Assembly (NCBI RefSeq): GCF_900184735.1
Contig: NZ_LT855392.1
Location: 92,194-156,193 of the forward strand
Length of the DNA: 64,000 bases
DNA from: Paucisalibacillus globulus
GTDB lineage: Bacteria; Bacillota; Bacilli; Bacillales; Amphibacillaceae
Direction of reading: 5' to 3'
Shown piece after piece: positions 45,096 through 55,702 of this stretch; positions within the stretch are counted from its first letter, which is position 1; each line of letters starts with the position of its first letter. A program made the translations under genes and the position numbers. A model generated the notes under the pieces. That model ran no database searches. It was given only the letters and a program-made list of their open reading frames with translations, and had not been told where the DNA came from.

Positions 45096-45510
45096 TTTGC
45101 TTTACTTGTGACCGTTCATTTTCAGCTTGTGTCCGATTTCGTGTTCCTTGTGACCAATCAGTTTCACCTTGTGCCTGATTTCGTGTTCCTTGTGACCAAT
45201 CAGTTTCACCTTGTGCCTGGTTTCACGTTCCTTGTGACCAATCTGTTTCACCTTGTGCCCGGGTTCATGTTCCTTGTGACCAATCTGCTTCACCTTGTGC
45301 CCGGGTTCACGTACCTTGTGACCAATCTGCTTCACCTTGTGCCCGGGTTCGCGTTTCTTGTGACCAATCTGCTTCACCTTGCGCCCGCTTTCGCATTCCT
45401 TGTGACCAATCACCTTCAGCTTGTGCCCGGTTTCGTGTTCCTTGTGACCAATCACCTTCAGCTTGCACCCAGTTTCGCATTCCTTGTGACCTTCAGGAAT
45501 CACCTTGTGC
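45096..45510. repeat. 42-bp-period minisatellite between dgkB and gatB
   Basis: About ten tandem copies of a 42-bp unit, itself two diverged 21-bp halves that both begin CTTGTG (for example CTTGTGACCAATCAGTTTC, then CTTGTGCCTGATTTCGTG). Because 42 is a multiple of three, both strands stay open. The minus strand would read GHKEHETGHKVKQI repeats (133 aa from GTG 45503), the plus strand LVTNQFHLVPGFVF repeats (158 aa from TTG 45078). Neither frame has a convincing independent start. On the plus side GAGGAG lies 10 nt before TTG 45078. I regard it as probably non-coding, though not proven. Confidence 0.85.
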
Positions 45511-45565
45511 CCGTTAAGAAGGAACTTATATATCCCCCACAGCTTTTATTATAGTTATCCTCAAA

Positions 45566-45603
45566 AAAAGCCTCTACGGGGGAGAATCCCCCATAGAAGG
45601 CAA
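45566..45603 (-). terminator. Terminator of the gatCAB operon
   Basis: GCCTTC-TA-GGGGGA / TCCCCC-TA-GAGGC stem followed by seven T on the minus strand. Confidence 0.85.
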
Positions 45604-45605
45604 CC

Positions 45606-47036
45606 TTATCTTTTATTCATTTCCTCAATCAAAATCTTGTTCACCATTGGTGGGTTTGCTTGACCTTTGGTAGCTTTCATCACTTGTCCTACTAAGAAGC
45701 CTAATGCTCGGTCTTTACCATTCTTAAAGTCGATAATAGACTGTTCATTTTCATTTAGTATACCTGTGATAATCTCACGTAGCTGGCCTTCATCGGAGAT
45801 TTGAACCATGCCTTTATCTTTTACGATTTTTTCAGGGTCTCCGCCTTTTTCAACTAATTCAGCAAATACTTTCTTTGCAATTTTAGATGAAATCGTACCG
45901 TCCTCAATCAATTTAATCATTTTCCCTAATGATTCCGGTGTTAATGCCAGGTCATGAAGTTCTTTATAATGCTTATTCATATATCCTGTAACTTCACCCA
46001 TTAACCAGTTAGAGGCTTGTTTAATGTCTGCTCCATGGTTCACTGTCTCTTCAAAGAAATCTGCCATTTCTTTAGAGCTAGTTATATTCGCAGCATCATA
46101 TTCAGATAGGCCAAATTCATCGATATAGCGTTGTTTACGCGCATCTGGAAGTTCTGGAATCTCACTACGAACTCGTTCTTTCCAAGCATCATCAATATAA
46201 AGTGGTACTAGATCTGGCTCTGGGAAGTAACGATAATCATCAGAACCTTCCTTAACACGCATTAAAATAGTTTCTTTTGTTTTCTCATCATAACGACGTG
46301 TTTCTTGAAGGATTTCTCCACCTGACAATAACACTTTTTCTTGACGTTTCTCTTCAAATTCTAGTCCTTTTTGAACAAACGTAAATGAGTTTAAGTTTTT
46401 AAGCTCTGCTTTAGTTCCAAACTTCTCTTGTCCATATGGACGAAGTGAGATGTTTGCATCACATCGCAGGGAGCCTTCTTGCATTTTAACATCAGAAACA
46501 CCTGTATACTGGATGATTGTTTTTAGCTTCTCTAAGTATGCATAAGCTTCCTCTGGAGTACGCATATCAGGCTCAGAAACAATTTCAATTAATGGTGTAC
46601 CTTGACGGTTAAAGTCAACATAGGAATATCCATCATCACCATGGGTTAATTTACCAGCATCTTCTTCTAGATGAACACGAGTAATTCCGATTTTCTTTTT
46701 CTTACCAGCAACTTCAATTTCAATCCAACCATGCTCACCAATCGGTTGATCAAATTGAGAGATTTGATATGCCTTAGGATTATCTGGGTAAAAATAATTC
46801 TTACGGTCGAATTTAGTGTTTGTTGCAATTTCACAATTAAGTGCCATAGCAGCTTTCATGGCAAAGTTAACCGCTTCTTCATTTAATACCGGAAGTACTC
46901 CCGGATATCCTAAATCAATTGGGTTAACATTTGTATTTGGTTCAGAACCAAATGCATTTGGGCTAGGACTAAAGATTTTAGATTTTGTTTTTAATTCTAC
47001 GTGTACTTCAAGACCAATGATTGTTTCGAAATTCAT
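45606..47036 (-). CDS. gatB: Asp-tRNA(Asn)/Glu-tRNA(Gln) amidotransferase subunit B
   Basis: 476 aa, the normal length. N-terminal [28 protein letters not shown] and the catalytic cradle ([28 protein letters not shown]) are standard GatB; the YqeY-like tail domain ([25 protein letters not shown]) binds the tRNA. Together with GatA and GatC it phosphorylates and amidates misacylated Glu-tRNA(Gln). Its ATG overlaps the gatA stop by one base (TAATG). Confidence 0.96.
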   Translation of the reverse strand: MNFETIIGLEVHVELKTKSKIFSPSPNAFGSEPNTNVNPIDLGYPGVLPVLNEEAVNFAMKAAMALNCEIATNTKFDRKNYFYPDNPKAYQISQFDQPIGEHGWIEIEVAGKKKKIGITRVHLEEDAGKLTHGDDGYSYVDFNRQGTPLIEIVSEPDMRTPEEAYAYLEKLKTIIQYTGVSDVKMQEGSLRCDANISLRPYGQEKFGTKAELKNLNSFTFVQKGLEFEEKRQEKVLLSGGEILQETRRYDEKTKETILMRVKEGSDDYRYFPEPDLVPLYIDDAWKERVRSEIPELPDARKQRYIDEFGLSEYDAANITSSKEMADFFEETVNHGADIKQASNWLMGEVTGYMNKHYKELHDLALTPESLGKMIKLIEDGTISSKIAKKVFAELVEKGGDPEKIVKDKGMVQISDEGQLREIITGILNENEQSIIDFKNGKDRALGFLVGQVMKATKGQANPPMVNKILIEEMNKR

Positions 47037-48502
47037 TAGTTAGCACCTCCGATTTGAGGTCGTTTCGTATGATGGTCAGTAGCTTGTTCATAAGCATGTG
47101 CCGCACGATAAACAGTACTTTCATCAAAATGCTTCCCGATAATTTGCAATCCAATTGGAAGACCTTCAGGAGAGAATCCACATGGGATTGAGATTCCCGG
47201 TACTCCAGCTAGGTTTACAGGTATGGTTAAAATATCATTTGCATACATGGTTAGTGGATCAGCCATTTTTTCGCCAACTTTAAATGCTGGAGTTGGTGTA
47301 GTAGGGCCGATTACAACATCATAGTCCTCAAATATTTTATCAAAGTCATTCTTAATTAACTTACGTACTTTTTGTGCTTTTTTATAATAAGCATCATAGT
47401 AACCAGAACTTAATGCAAAAGTTCCGAGCATGATACGTCGCTTAACCTCTTCACCGAATCCTTCACTACGAGATTTCTTGAACATATCAATCATGTTCTC
47501 TGCATTTTCAGAGCGAACTCCGTAGCGTACACCATCAAAACGGGCAAGGTTAGCAGATGCTTCAGAAGAAGAAAGTAAGTAATATGTCGCAACTGCATAT
47601 TTGGAATGCGGTAAGGAAACCTCTTCCCAAGTAGCACCTAGTGATTCATATACTTTCAATGCCTCTAATATGGCTTCTTTTACCTCTGGGTTAACCCCTT
47701 CAGCTAAGTATTCCTTTGGCACGGCAATCTTAAGACCTTTAACATCGCCAGTTAATGCTTCGGTATAAGACGGAATCTCCACATTTGCACTTGTTGAATC
47801 CATTTTGTCATGTCCAGCAATTACTTCTAATACACGGGCATTATCTTCTACTGAACGTGTTAATGGACCAATTTGGTCAAGAGAAGAAGCAAATGCTACT
47901 AATCCAAAACGAGAAACAAGTCCATATGTAGGCTTTAATCCCACTACACCACAGAATGCGGCTGGTTGACGAATCGAACCACCAGTATCCGAACCTAGAG
48001 AGAACAGAACTTCCCCCGCAGCAACTGCAGCTGCAGAGCCACCACTAGATCCACCTGGAACATGATTCGTATTCCATGGATTTCGGGTTGGAGTGAAGCT
48101 TGAGTTTTCATTCGATGAACCCATGGCAAACTCGTCCATATTTAACTTCCCGATATTCACGATTTTTTCTGCATATAACTTTTCTACCACTGTTGCATCA
48201 TATAGTGGATCATCGAAGTTTCTTAGGAACTGACTTGCACAAGTGGTACGCAGACCTTTCGTGACAATATTATCTTTAATCCCAGCAGGAATACCAAACA
48301 ACTTCGCTTCTGTATCTTCAGTAGCATCAAGTTCTTTCGCTTTTCTCCGTGCATTTTCTTCATCTAGTGTTAAAAATGCATGGACCTCATCTTCAACTTC
48401 ATGAATACGTTTATAAGATTCATCAACGAGGTCACTTACTGTAATTTCTTTATTATGTAATTTTGCTTCAATCTCTTTTATACTATGGTCAAATAGTGAC
48501 AT
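47036..48502 (-). CDS. gatA: Amidotransferase subunit A (amidase)
   Basis: 488 aa amidase-signature enzyme that frees ammonia from glutamine for GatB. Catalytic Lys in [14 protein letters not shown] (about 79), cis-Ser in [14 protein letters not shown] (about 154), nucleophile Ser in [15 protein letters not shown] (about 178). ATG with AAGGAGG upstream. Middle gene of gatCAB. Confidence 0.96.
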   Translation of the reverse strand: MSLFDHSIKEIEAKLHNKEITVSDLVDESYKRIHEVEDEVHAFLTLDEENARRKAKELDATEDTEAKLFGIPAGIKDNIVTKGLRTTCASQFLRNFDDPLYDATVVEKLYAEKIVNIGKLNMDEFAMGSSNENSSFTPTRNPWNTNHVPGGSSGGSAAAVAAGEVLFSLGSDTGGSIRQPAAFCGVVGLKPTYGLVSRFGLVAFASSLDQIGPLTRSVEDNARVLEVIAGHDKMDSTSANVEIPSYTEALTGDVKGLKIAVPKEYLAEGVNPEVKEAILEALKVYESLGATWEEVSLPHSKYAVATYYLLSSSEASANLARFDGVRYGVRSENAENMIDMFKKSRSEGFGEEVKRRIMLGTFALSSGYYDAYYKKAQKVRKLIKNDFDKIFEDYDVVIGPTTPTPAFKVGEKMADPLTMYANDILTIPVNLAGVPGISIPCGFSPEGLPIGLQIIGKHFDESTVYRAAHAYEQATDHHTKRPQIGGAN

Positions 48503-48516
48503 ATAATGTTCCCTCC

Positions 48517-48807
48517 TTATTCAAGTATTGATGGTACACGGAATTGCCCATCTTTATGATCAGGAGCATTCTTTAATGCTTCTTCTCTTGTAGTCCACTG
48601 CCTAGGCTCGTCCTTGCGCATTACATTTTTCAAATCTAATACATGGGTAGTCGGCTCAATACCCTCCGTATCTATCTCATTAAGCTGTTCCGCAAATTTA
48701 ATAATAGAACTTAATTGATTCGTGAACATTTCCGCCTCTTCATCTGATACCTCAAGACGAGCTAAATTCGCAACATGCTTCACTTGTTCTTTTGTAATTT
48801 CTGCCAT
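48517..48807 (-). CDS. gatC: Amidotransferase subunit C
   Basis: 96 aa from ATG 48807 (GGAGG 8 nt upstream; six extra N-terminal codons are rejected). [48 protein letters not shown] is a typical GatC, which stabilises GatA and links it to GatB. First gene of the operon. Confidence 0.95.
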   Translation of the reverse strand: MAEITKEQVKHVANLARLEVSDEEAEMFTNQLSSIIKFAEQLNEIDTEGIEPTTHVLDLKNVMRKDEPRQWTTREEALKNAPDHKDGQFRVPSILE

Positions 48808-48916
48808 TTTTCGCACCTCCACCAATCTATAAATTATTATCCATTTTTTCGGGTTAAAAAAGCTTTAACAATACTATTGATAATAGCAGAAATCATTAGT
48901 ACTAGGCAACTTATCC

Positions 48917-48945
48917 AGTATAATGAAGATTTATTTTAATAACAA
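48917..48945 (-). promoter_or_regulatory. Sigma-A promoter of gatCAB
   Basis: TTGTTA (48940-48945), 17-bp spacer, TATACT (48917-48922) on the minus strand, about 110 bp before gatC. Confidence 0.65.
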
Positions 48946-48991
48946 TTAGTCCCTGAATTATCTCAGAGAAAAATTTTTAACTACTCAAAAC

Positions 48992-49028
48992 AAAAAAAGA
49001 CCTGAAGTAGTTTCCACACTACCTCAGG
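48992..49028 (-). terminator. Terminator after the regulator/peptide cassette
   Basis: CCTGAGGTAGT / ACTACTTCAGG stem (one mismatch), then TCTTTTTTT on the minus strand, 70 bp beyond the small peptide gene. Confidence 0.88.
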
Positions 49029-49097
49029 CAAAAGTCTATCATATAGTAATAGGGTAAAAAACATAGATTACTGACAAGCTTAAGTAAATTGATGCAA

Positions 49098-49250
49098 TTA
49101 GTACAGACTTACTCCGGTAATACTAGCCTTAAAGATGCTTGGCTCTAACTCACCAGTAGTAGCTAAATCTGTTGGCTGATTGTCCTGAGCGAAAAGAAAA
49201 CCGCCCATTAAAAGTGTGCCAAGTGCTAAAGAAGCGATAACTTTCTTCAT
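49098..49250 (-). CDS. 50-aa exported peptide precursor, candidate signalling peptide of the adjacent regulator
   Basis: ATG 49250 to TAA 49098. A positively charged, hydrophobic N-terminus (MKKVIASLALGTLLMGGFLFAQ) forms a Sec-type signal sequence. A polar remainder follows (DNQPTDLATTGELEPSIFKA, then SITGVSLY). A G-rich ribosome site (AAAGGGGGGGAG) lies 5 nt upstream. It begins 15 bp after the stop of the HTH-TPR regulator and is followed by a terminator, so both are on one transcript. Size, export signal and position match Phr, NprX and PapR precursors, whose C-terminal 5-8 residues become the signal. The mature peptide cannot be read from sequence alone. Confidence 0.75.
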   Translation of the reverse strand: MKKVIASLALGTLLMGGFLFAQDNQPTDLATTGELEPSIFKASITGVSLY

Positions 49251-49265
49251 GAATACTCCCCCCCT

Positions 49266-50531
49266 TTACAAATTAACTACTTCCTCATAAGCGAGGTTAG
49301 CGAGTTTATAATATTTCACAGAATCCTTATACCTACCTACTGTTTCAAAATGCTTTGCAACCATATTGGAATAAACAATTAGGTTAGCATAGTCTTTTTG
49401 CTTTCTGAGATAAGGTATAAATTCTTCTGTTACTAATAAAGTAAATTTATCATGCTGATCATTGATTGCATAAGTGTAAGTATGGATTATGTAGTAGTAT
49501 AATTTATAGTAAACATCATTTTTAGCTAATTCTAAGACCCTTTCGGCTTCGATAATCATTTCCTGAGCCTTTTCATAATTCTGGATTCTATAATACTCTT
49601 TAATCAAATTTGTAAGGGCCATTAATCTACCACTGACCTGAACCTCTTCATCTTTAATAACTTCAATGAAGAACTTAATAGCTTCCTTTGTGTCACCGAT
49701 AGTTGAATACAAATATCCCAGATTTTGATTAGTTAATTGAATTACTTGCTTACTCTTATTCAATTCTCCTAAATGTTTAGCTAAATTATAATGTTTAATC
49801 GCTTTTTCATACATCTTAATTCTACGATATGAAATTCCGAGAACAATATGACACTGTGCACATCTTACAAAGTTATATTCTTTTTGGAATATATCAATTG
49901 CTTTCTCTGCATATTCTATTGTCTCCAAGGTGTTTCTAAGCTTACTATGCGTAATTGCCATTGTATATTGAAGATCAGCTTGCTGCACATCTGGCAAGTC
50001 AACATGCTTGAATTTCTCTTCTGCAAGTTTGTACATTCGCATCGCCTGAACAAACTCACCCTTATAGGAATTATAATTGCCTTTATACTTAAACCAGTAA
50101 AATGAATGCAAGCTATCAAAGTTTCCTGACACTTCATTTAAACTATTAATCTGTTCTAAAGCATTATCTGCTTCTCCCATAATTAGATAGTACCGTATCT
50201 TATGAATCTCAAATAGCATCAAACTATCAGAACGAACTAATGTCATCAGTTCATTCAGTTCATTAAATCTTTCGATGATTTCCTCTTTGTCATTCACTTC
50301 AAAGAGCATATCGAACCATTGTTCACACTTTTCCTTGATCGTAATGTTTGTCTCGCTGTCTAGTTCAATACCTAAACGTGTGCATAGCATGCTAATTACT
50401 TCAGGACTTGCTTCTGTACGAAGGTTTTCAATCTTGGACAAATAGCTCATAGAAACAATTCCTTCTGCTAGTTCTTCTTGAGTCATTCCTTTTTTGACAC
50501 GTTGCAATTTTATAAAGGAGCCTATTTCCAT
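49266..50531 (-). CDS. RRNPP-type regulator: XRE HTH plus TPR domain (NprR/PlcR-like)
   Basis: 421 aa, almost the length of NprR (423 aa). Residues about 6-60 form an XRE HTH (FIKLQRVKKGMTQEELAEGIVSMSYLSKIENLRTEASPEVISMLCTRLG). The remainder is a series of helical TPR repeats (FYWFKYKGNYNSYKGEFVQAMRMYKLAEEKF, IVLGISYRRIKMYEKAIKHYNLAKHL, QNLGYLYSTIGDTKEAIKFFIEV, MVAKHFETVGRYKDSVKYYKLANLAYEE). This is the layout of cytoplasmic receptors for re-imported oligopeptides. The companion peptide gene lies 15 bp downstream. ATG with AGGAGG upstream. Targets unknown; self-regulation is likely in view of repeated ACTTTCC motifs upstream. Confidence 0.85.
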   Translation of the reverse strand: MEIGSFIKLQRVKKGMTQEELAEGIVSMSYLSKIENLRTEASPEVISMLCTRLGIELDSETNITIKEKCEQWFDMLFEVNDKEEIIERFNELNELMTLVRSDSLMLFEIHKIRYYLIMGEADNALEQINSLNEVSGNFDSLHSFYWFKYKGNYNSYKGEFVQAMRMYKLAEEKFKHVDLPDVQQADLQYTMAITHSKLRNTLETIEYAEKAIDIFQKEYNFVRCAQCHIVLGISYRRIKMYEKAIKHYNLAKHLGELNKSKQVIQLTNQNLGYLYSTIGDTKEAIKFFIEVIKDEEVQVSGRLMALTNLIKEYYRIQNYEKAQEMIIEAERVLELAKNDVYYKLYYYIIHTYTYAINDQHDKFTLLVTEEFIPYLRKQKDYANLIVYSNMVAKHFETVGRYKDSVKYYKLANLAYEEVVNL

Positions 50532-50644
50532 GCTACTTTCCTCCTATAATTTGCTTCTACTTCTATTTGTTAACTATATGATAGCATAATTTTTATACTT
50601 GTATATTGGGAAAGTTGGGGGCAAAAAGGACTAATAAAGCCCAA

Positions 50645-50688
50645 AAAACTTTCCTACTTTCCTAAAATGAGGAAAGTAGGAAAGTTTT
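50645..50688. promoter_or_regulatory. Perfect 19-bp inverted repeat upstream of the RRNPP-type regulator
   Basis: AAAACTTTCCTACTTTCCT (50645-50663), 6-nt loop, exact inverse (50670-50688). ACTTTCC occurs twice in each arm. It occurs again near 50611 (AACTTTCCC on the minus strand), and CTACTTTCC is found at the ribosome site on the plus strand. The minus-strand transcript could also fold it as a terminator, because six T follow. It may be an operator, an attenuator or both. Confidence 0.6.
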
Positions 50689-50784
50689 GATAGAAAATTA
50701 ACCTAGACTTTGTAAAAAGCTGTCGAATTATGACGAAATTATATCGCTTTTTGGTCGGATTTTTCCTATCTTTCATAAAGATGT

Positions 50785-50815
50785 AAAAAGCCTCTTTCCA
50801 ATAATTGAAAAGAGG
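50785..50815 (-). terminator. Terminator after rocA
   Basis: GCCTCTTT / AAAGAGGC perfect stem, 10-nt loop, T-run on the minus strand. Confidence 0.88.
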
Positions 50816-50828
50816 CATAAAATTTATT

Positions 50829-52376
50829 TTATAGCATTTCAGATGTTGTTTTACCTTGCATATGTTGGACTAGATAATCAGGTCCACCAGCTTTAGAGTC
50901 TGTACCTGACATATTGAATCCACCAAATGGTTGGTATCCAACGATTGCAGCAGTACATCCACGGTTGAAGTATAAGTTTCCAACATGGAAGTCTCTACGT
51001 GCTTGTTCTAAGTGCTCACGATTATTTGTGATTACTGCACCAGTTAAACCATATTCAGTGTTGTTCGCGATTTCAATCGCTTCATTGAAATCTTTTGCTT
51101 TTGTTAAACCAACAACTGGTCCAAAGATTTCCTCTTGCATGATACGAGCTTTTGGATCAAGGTCTGCGATTACTGTTGGATTAACGAACCAACCTTTAGA
51201 GTCATCACCTGTACCACCAACTAGAAGATTACCTTCTTCTTTACCAATTTCGATATACTTCATAATCTTATCATAAGAACCTTGGTCAATAACTGGTCCC
51301 ATGTATAAGTTCTCAGAAGGATCCCCAACTGTTAATTCTTTTGTTAATTCAACAATACGATCTTTAACTTGATCATACACATCCTCATGGATTACTGCTC
51401 TTGAACAAGCAGAACATTTTTGTCCTGAGAAACCAAATGCAGAATGAACGATTGATTGTGCCGCTAATTCAAGATCTGCATCTTTATCGACAACAATAGT
51501 ATCTTTACCACCCATTTCTAAGATGGTACGTTTCAACCAGATTTGACCAGGTTGAATTTTTGCCGCACGTTCAAAGATGTTTAATCCAACTTCACGTGAA
51601 CCAGTAAAGCTGATGAATCGAGTACGTGGGTGGTTAACTAGATAATCTCCAACCTCTGCACCAGGACCAGGAATGTAGTTAATAATACCAGCTGGCATTC
51701 CTGCTTCTTCAAGTACTTCCATGAATTTATAAGCAACAACCGGTGTTACACTTGCAGGCTTTAATAATACGGTATTACCAGTTACCATAGCCGCAACTGC
51801 TGTTCCTGCCATAATTGCAAAAGAGAAGTTCCATGGAGAAATTACAAGACCTACTCCTAATGGAATATAATCAAATCGATTATCTTCAATTGGACGACTA
51901 TTAATTTCCATACCATCTTTCAATTTAAGCATTTGGCGACCATAAAACTCTAGGAAATCAATCGCTTCAGCAGTCTCCCCATCTGCTTCCTTCCATGGTT
52001 TACCTGCTTCTTTTACAAGATGTGCATTAAATTCGTGCTTACGGCGGCGTACTATCGCAGCTGCACGGAATAAGATACCTGCACGGAATTTAGGATCAGA
52101 CATTCTCCAATAGTTTTGGAACTTTTCATCTGCTACTTTCATTGCTTTTTCTGCTAATTCTTTGTTAGCTTTAGAAACATATCCGATTACCTCTTCTTTG
52201 TTTGAAGGATTTACGGATACTATTTTATCTTCTGTAAAGATGCGTTCACCATTGATGATTAGTGGATATTCTTTTCCAAGGTCTGCTTCAACCTTCTTTA
52301 GTGCATCAAGTATCTGCTGTTTGTTTTCCTCTACTGTAAAATCAGTAAAAGGCTCATGTGTGTACGGTACTACCAT
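50829..52376 (-). CDS. rocA: L-glutamate gamma-semialdehyde (1-pyrroline-5-carboxylate) dehydrogenase
   Basis: 515 aa, exactly the length of B. subtilis RocA. NAD-binding [17 protein letters not shown], catalytic Glu in [11 protein letters not shown] (about 286), catalytic Cys in [15 protein letters not shown] (about 320). It oxidises glutamate semialdehyde to glutamate in proline and arginine degradation. No proline dehydrogenase gene is adjacent. ATG with AAGGAGG upstream. Confidence 0.93.
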   Translation of the reverse strand: MVVPYTHEPFTDFTVEENKQQILDALKKVEADLGKEYPLIINGERIFTEDKIVSVNPSNKEEVIGYVSKANKELAEKAMKVADEKFQNYWRMSDPKFRAGILFRAAAIVRRRKHEFNAHLVKEAGKPWKEADGETAEAIDFLEFYGRQMLKLKDGMEINSRPIEDNRFDYIPLGVGLVISPWNFSFAIMAGTAVAAMVTGNTVLLKPASVTPVVAYKFMEVLEEAGMPAGIINYIPGPGAEVGDYLVNHPRTRFISFTGSREVGLNIFERAAKIQPGQIWLKRTILEMGGKDTIVVDKDADLELAAQSIVHSAFGFSGQKCSACSRAVIHEDVYDQVKDRIVELTKELTVGDPSENLYMGPVIDQGSYDKIMKYIEIGKEEGNLLVGGTGDDSKGWFVNPTVIADLDPKARIMQEEIFGPVVGLTKAKDFNEAIEIANNTEYGLTGAVITNNREHLEQARRDFHVGNLYFNRGCTAAIVGYQPFGGFNMSGTDSKAGGPDYLVQHMQGKTTSEML

Positions 52377-52473
52377 AAAATAAAACCTCCTTATTTAATA
52401 TGCAATATATTACATATGGCTCCGCTTACATAAAGTTCTAAAAATTAAGTCAAACTACAATGAAGTATACAAT

Positions 52474-52505
52474 TTTAAAAAAACGGAGTGGAATATATCC
52501 ACTCC
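52474..52505 (-). terminator. Terminator after camS
   Basis: GGAGTGGA / TCCACTCC stem with loop ATATA and a run of seven T on the minus strand. Confidence 0.88.
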
Positions 52506-52550
52506 TTATTCTAACGTAAGATAGAAAACTCTTCAAACATTCTACAATGT

Positions 52551-53663
52551 TTAATCAAAAAGATGAACTACCGGGTTTTCTTTCCCAGCTTCCCGATAGA
52601 TATAAGCCTCTAGCTTTTCACTAGAAGTGATTTGAATTTCAATATCATAATTATTAGGGAATTTGTCTTTTACCAAACCATACGTATACTGGGCAAAACC
52701 AACAATTTCAGCCTTTCCATTAAACTCTATTGGTACTTCAATAGTTAGTTTTTGAAGTTGTTCATTCACATAGAAACCTTCCCCAATGAATCCCACATAA
52801 TTTGGGAAAAATTCAGCAACTTCTACCCCAAAGGTATTGACGATTTGAGCATCATCAAAATACTTTTCTTCTGCTTCATTCGAAGGAAATAGAATATAAT
52901 CTTCTTCAATTCCTTCCCAATCATCAATACTCATTTCACCTTGTTCGATAAATGTTTTCGCAACAAAGTTACCAGGAACAGCCGATCCACGCTCTTCCTC
53001 TCGATATATCGCAATCATGATTGGAATATTTTGTAGGCCTTCCATTTGTCGAACTCTTTCTAGTACTGTTTGAGCTACTTCTCTTCCTTTTTCTAGCATA
53101 TCTGCTTTGGGAATATTTTTATAATAATATGTTCCACCAATTTCAGTCTGAAAACGATATTGTGATTTTAAAGCTAAACCAATAGAAAGCCCAACTAACT
53201 CAACTGAATCTTCATTTCGTTTAATGAAGTTCTGTTCTAAGATATGTGATAGGTATCTCGGGTTATCCTCATATACTTCCTTCTCAGAACCTTCTTCTAC
53301 TTTTGGGTTTAATTCATTAATCCACGAATATACTGTATCCAGATCTAAGTATTGTCCTTCTTCAAAATACACTTCATTAGGATCAAAGTACTCCTTGGAA
53401 TGACGCATTAGCCCTTGCTCCACCTCATCGATATCGAGACGGTTAGCTATCTGGTTCGTAGTGGCACCTCTTGCCTTACTTGTACGATAGGGCAAAACGA
53501 CACGATAGTCATCTTCCGATAGTTTATATGTTGGAACAATGGAAGGTTGGCCAGTTGGTTCTTCTTCTTTTTGTACTACTTTATCCTCATCATCTTGTAC
53601 ACTAGGTGTGCAGCTGGCAAGTAAGAAGAGTGTACAAAGTAATGCAATATTAAATTTCTTCAA
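52551..53663 (-). CDS. camS: CamS-family sex-pheromone lipoprotein (YerH-like)
   Basis: 370 aa from TTG 53663 (AGGAG 9 nt upstream). Signal sequence MKKFNIALLCTLFLLASC with lipobox LLASC, so it is membrane-anchored. The mature protein contains the CamS-typical ISTR-like YRVVLPYRTSKARG and SIGLALKSQYRFQTEIGGTYYYK segments. In enterococci and staphylococci the signal peptides of CamS-type lipoproteins are processed to peptide pheromones; for this organism that is inference. Last gene of pcrB-pcrA-ligA-camS. Confidence 0.9.
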   Translation of the reverse strand: MKKFNIALLCTLFLLASCTPSVQDDEDKVVQKEEEPTGQPSIVPTYKLSEDDYRVVLPYRTSKARGATTNQIANRLDIDEVEQGLMRHSKEYFDPNEVYFEEGQYLDLDTVYSWINELNPKVEEGSEKEVYEDNPRYLSHILEQNFIKRNEDSVELVGLSIGLALKSQYRFQTEIGGTYYYKNIPKADMLEKGREVAQTVLERVRQMEGLQNIPIMIAIYREEERGSAVPGNFVAKTFIEQGEMSIDDWEGIEEDYILFPSNEAEEKYFDDAQIVNTFGVEVAEFFPNYVGFIGEGFYVNEQLQKLTIEVPIEFNGKAEIVGFAQYTYGLVKDKFPNNYDIEIQITSSEKLEAYIYREAGKENPVVHLFD

Positions 53664-53677
53664 ATGCAACCTCTCCT

Positions 53678-55687
<2,010 letters not shown>

Positions 55688-55702
55688 TCAAGCACCTCCC
55701 TA

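Noticed and set aside
45096-45510. CRISPR array
   Set aside because: Tandem units have no unique spacers and no cas genes are near.
45078-45554. 158-aa plus-strand ORF of LVTNxFHLVPGF repeats and the opposing 133-aa GHK-repeat ORF as real genes
   Set aside because: Both frames are open only because the repeat unit is 42 bp. Starts are weak (TTG or GTG within or next to the repeat). Kept as a repeat, with coding left open.
50914-51276. 120-aa plus-strand ORF opposite rocA
   Set aside because: Antisense shadow of a conserved dehydrogenase.
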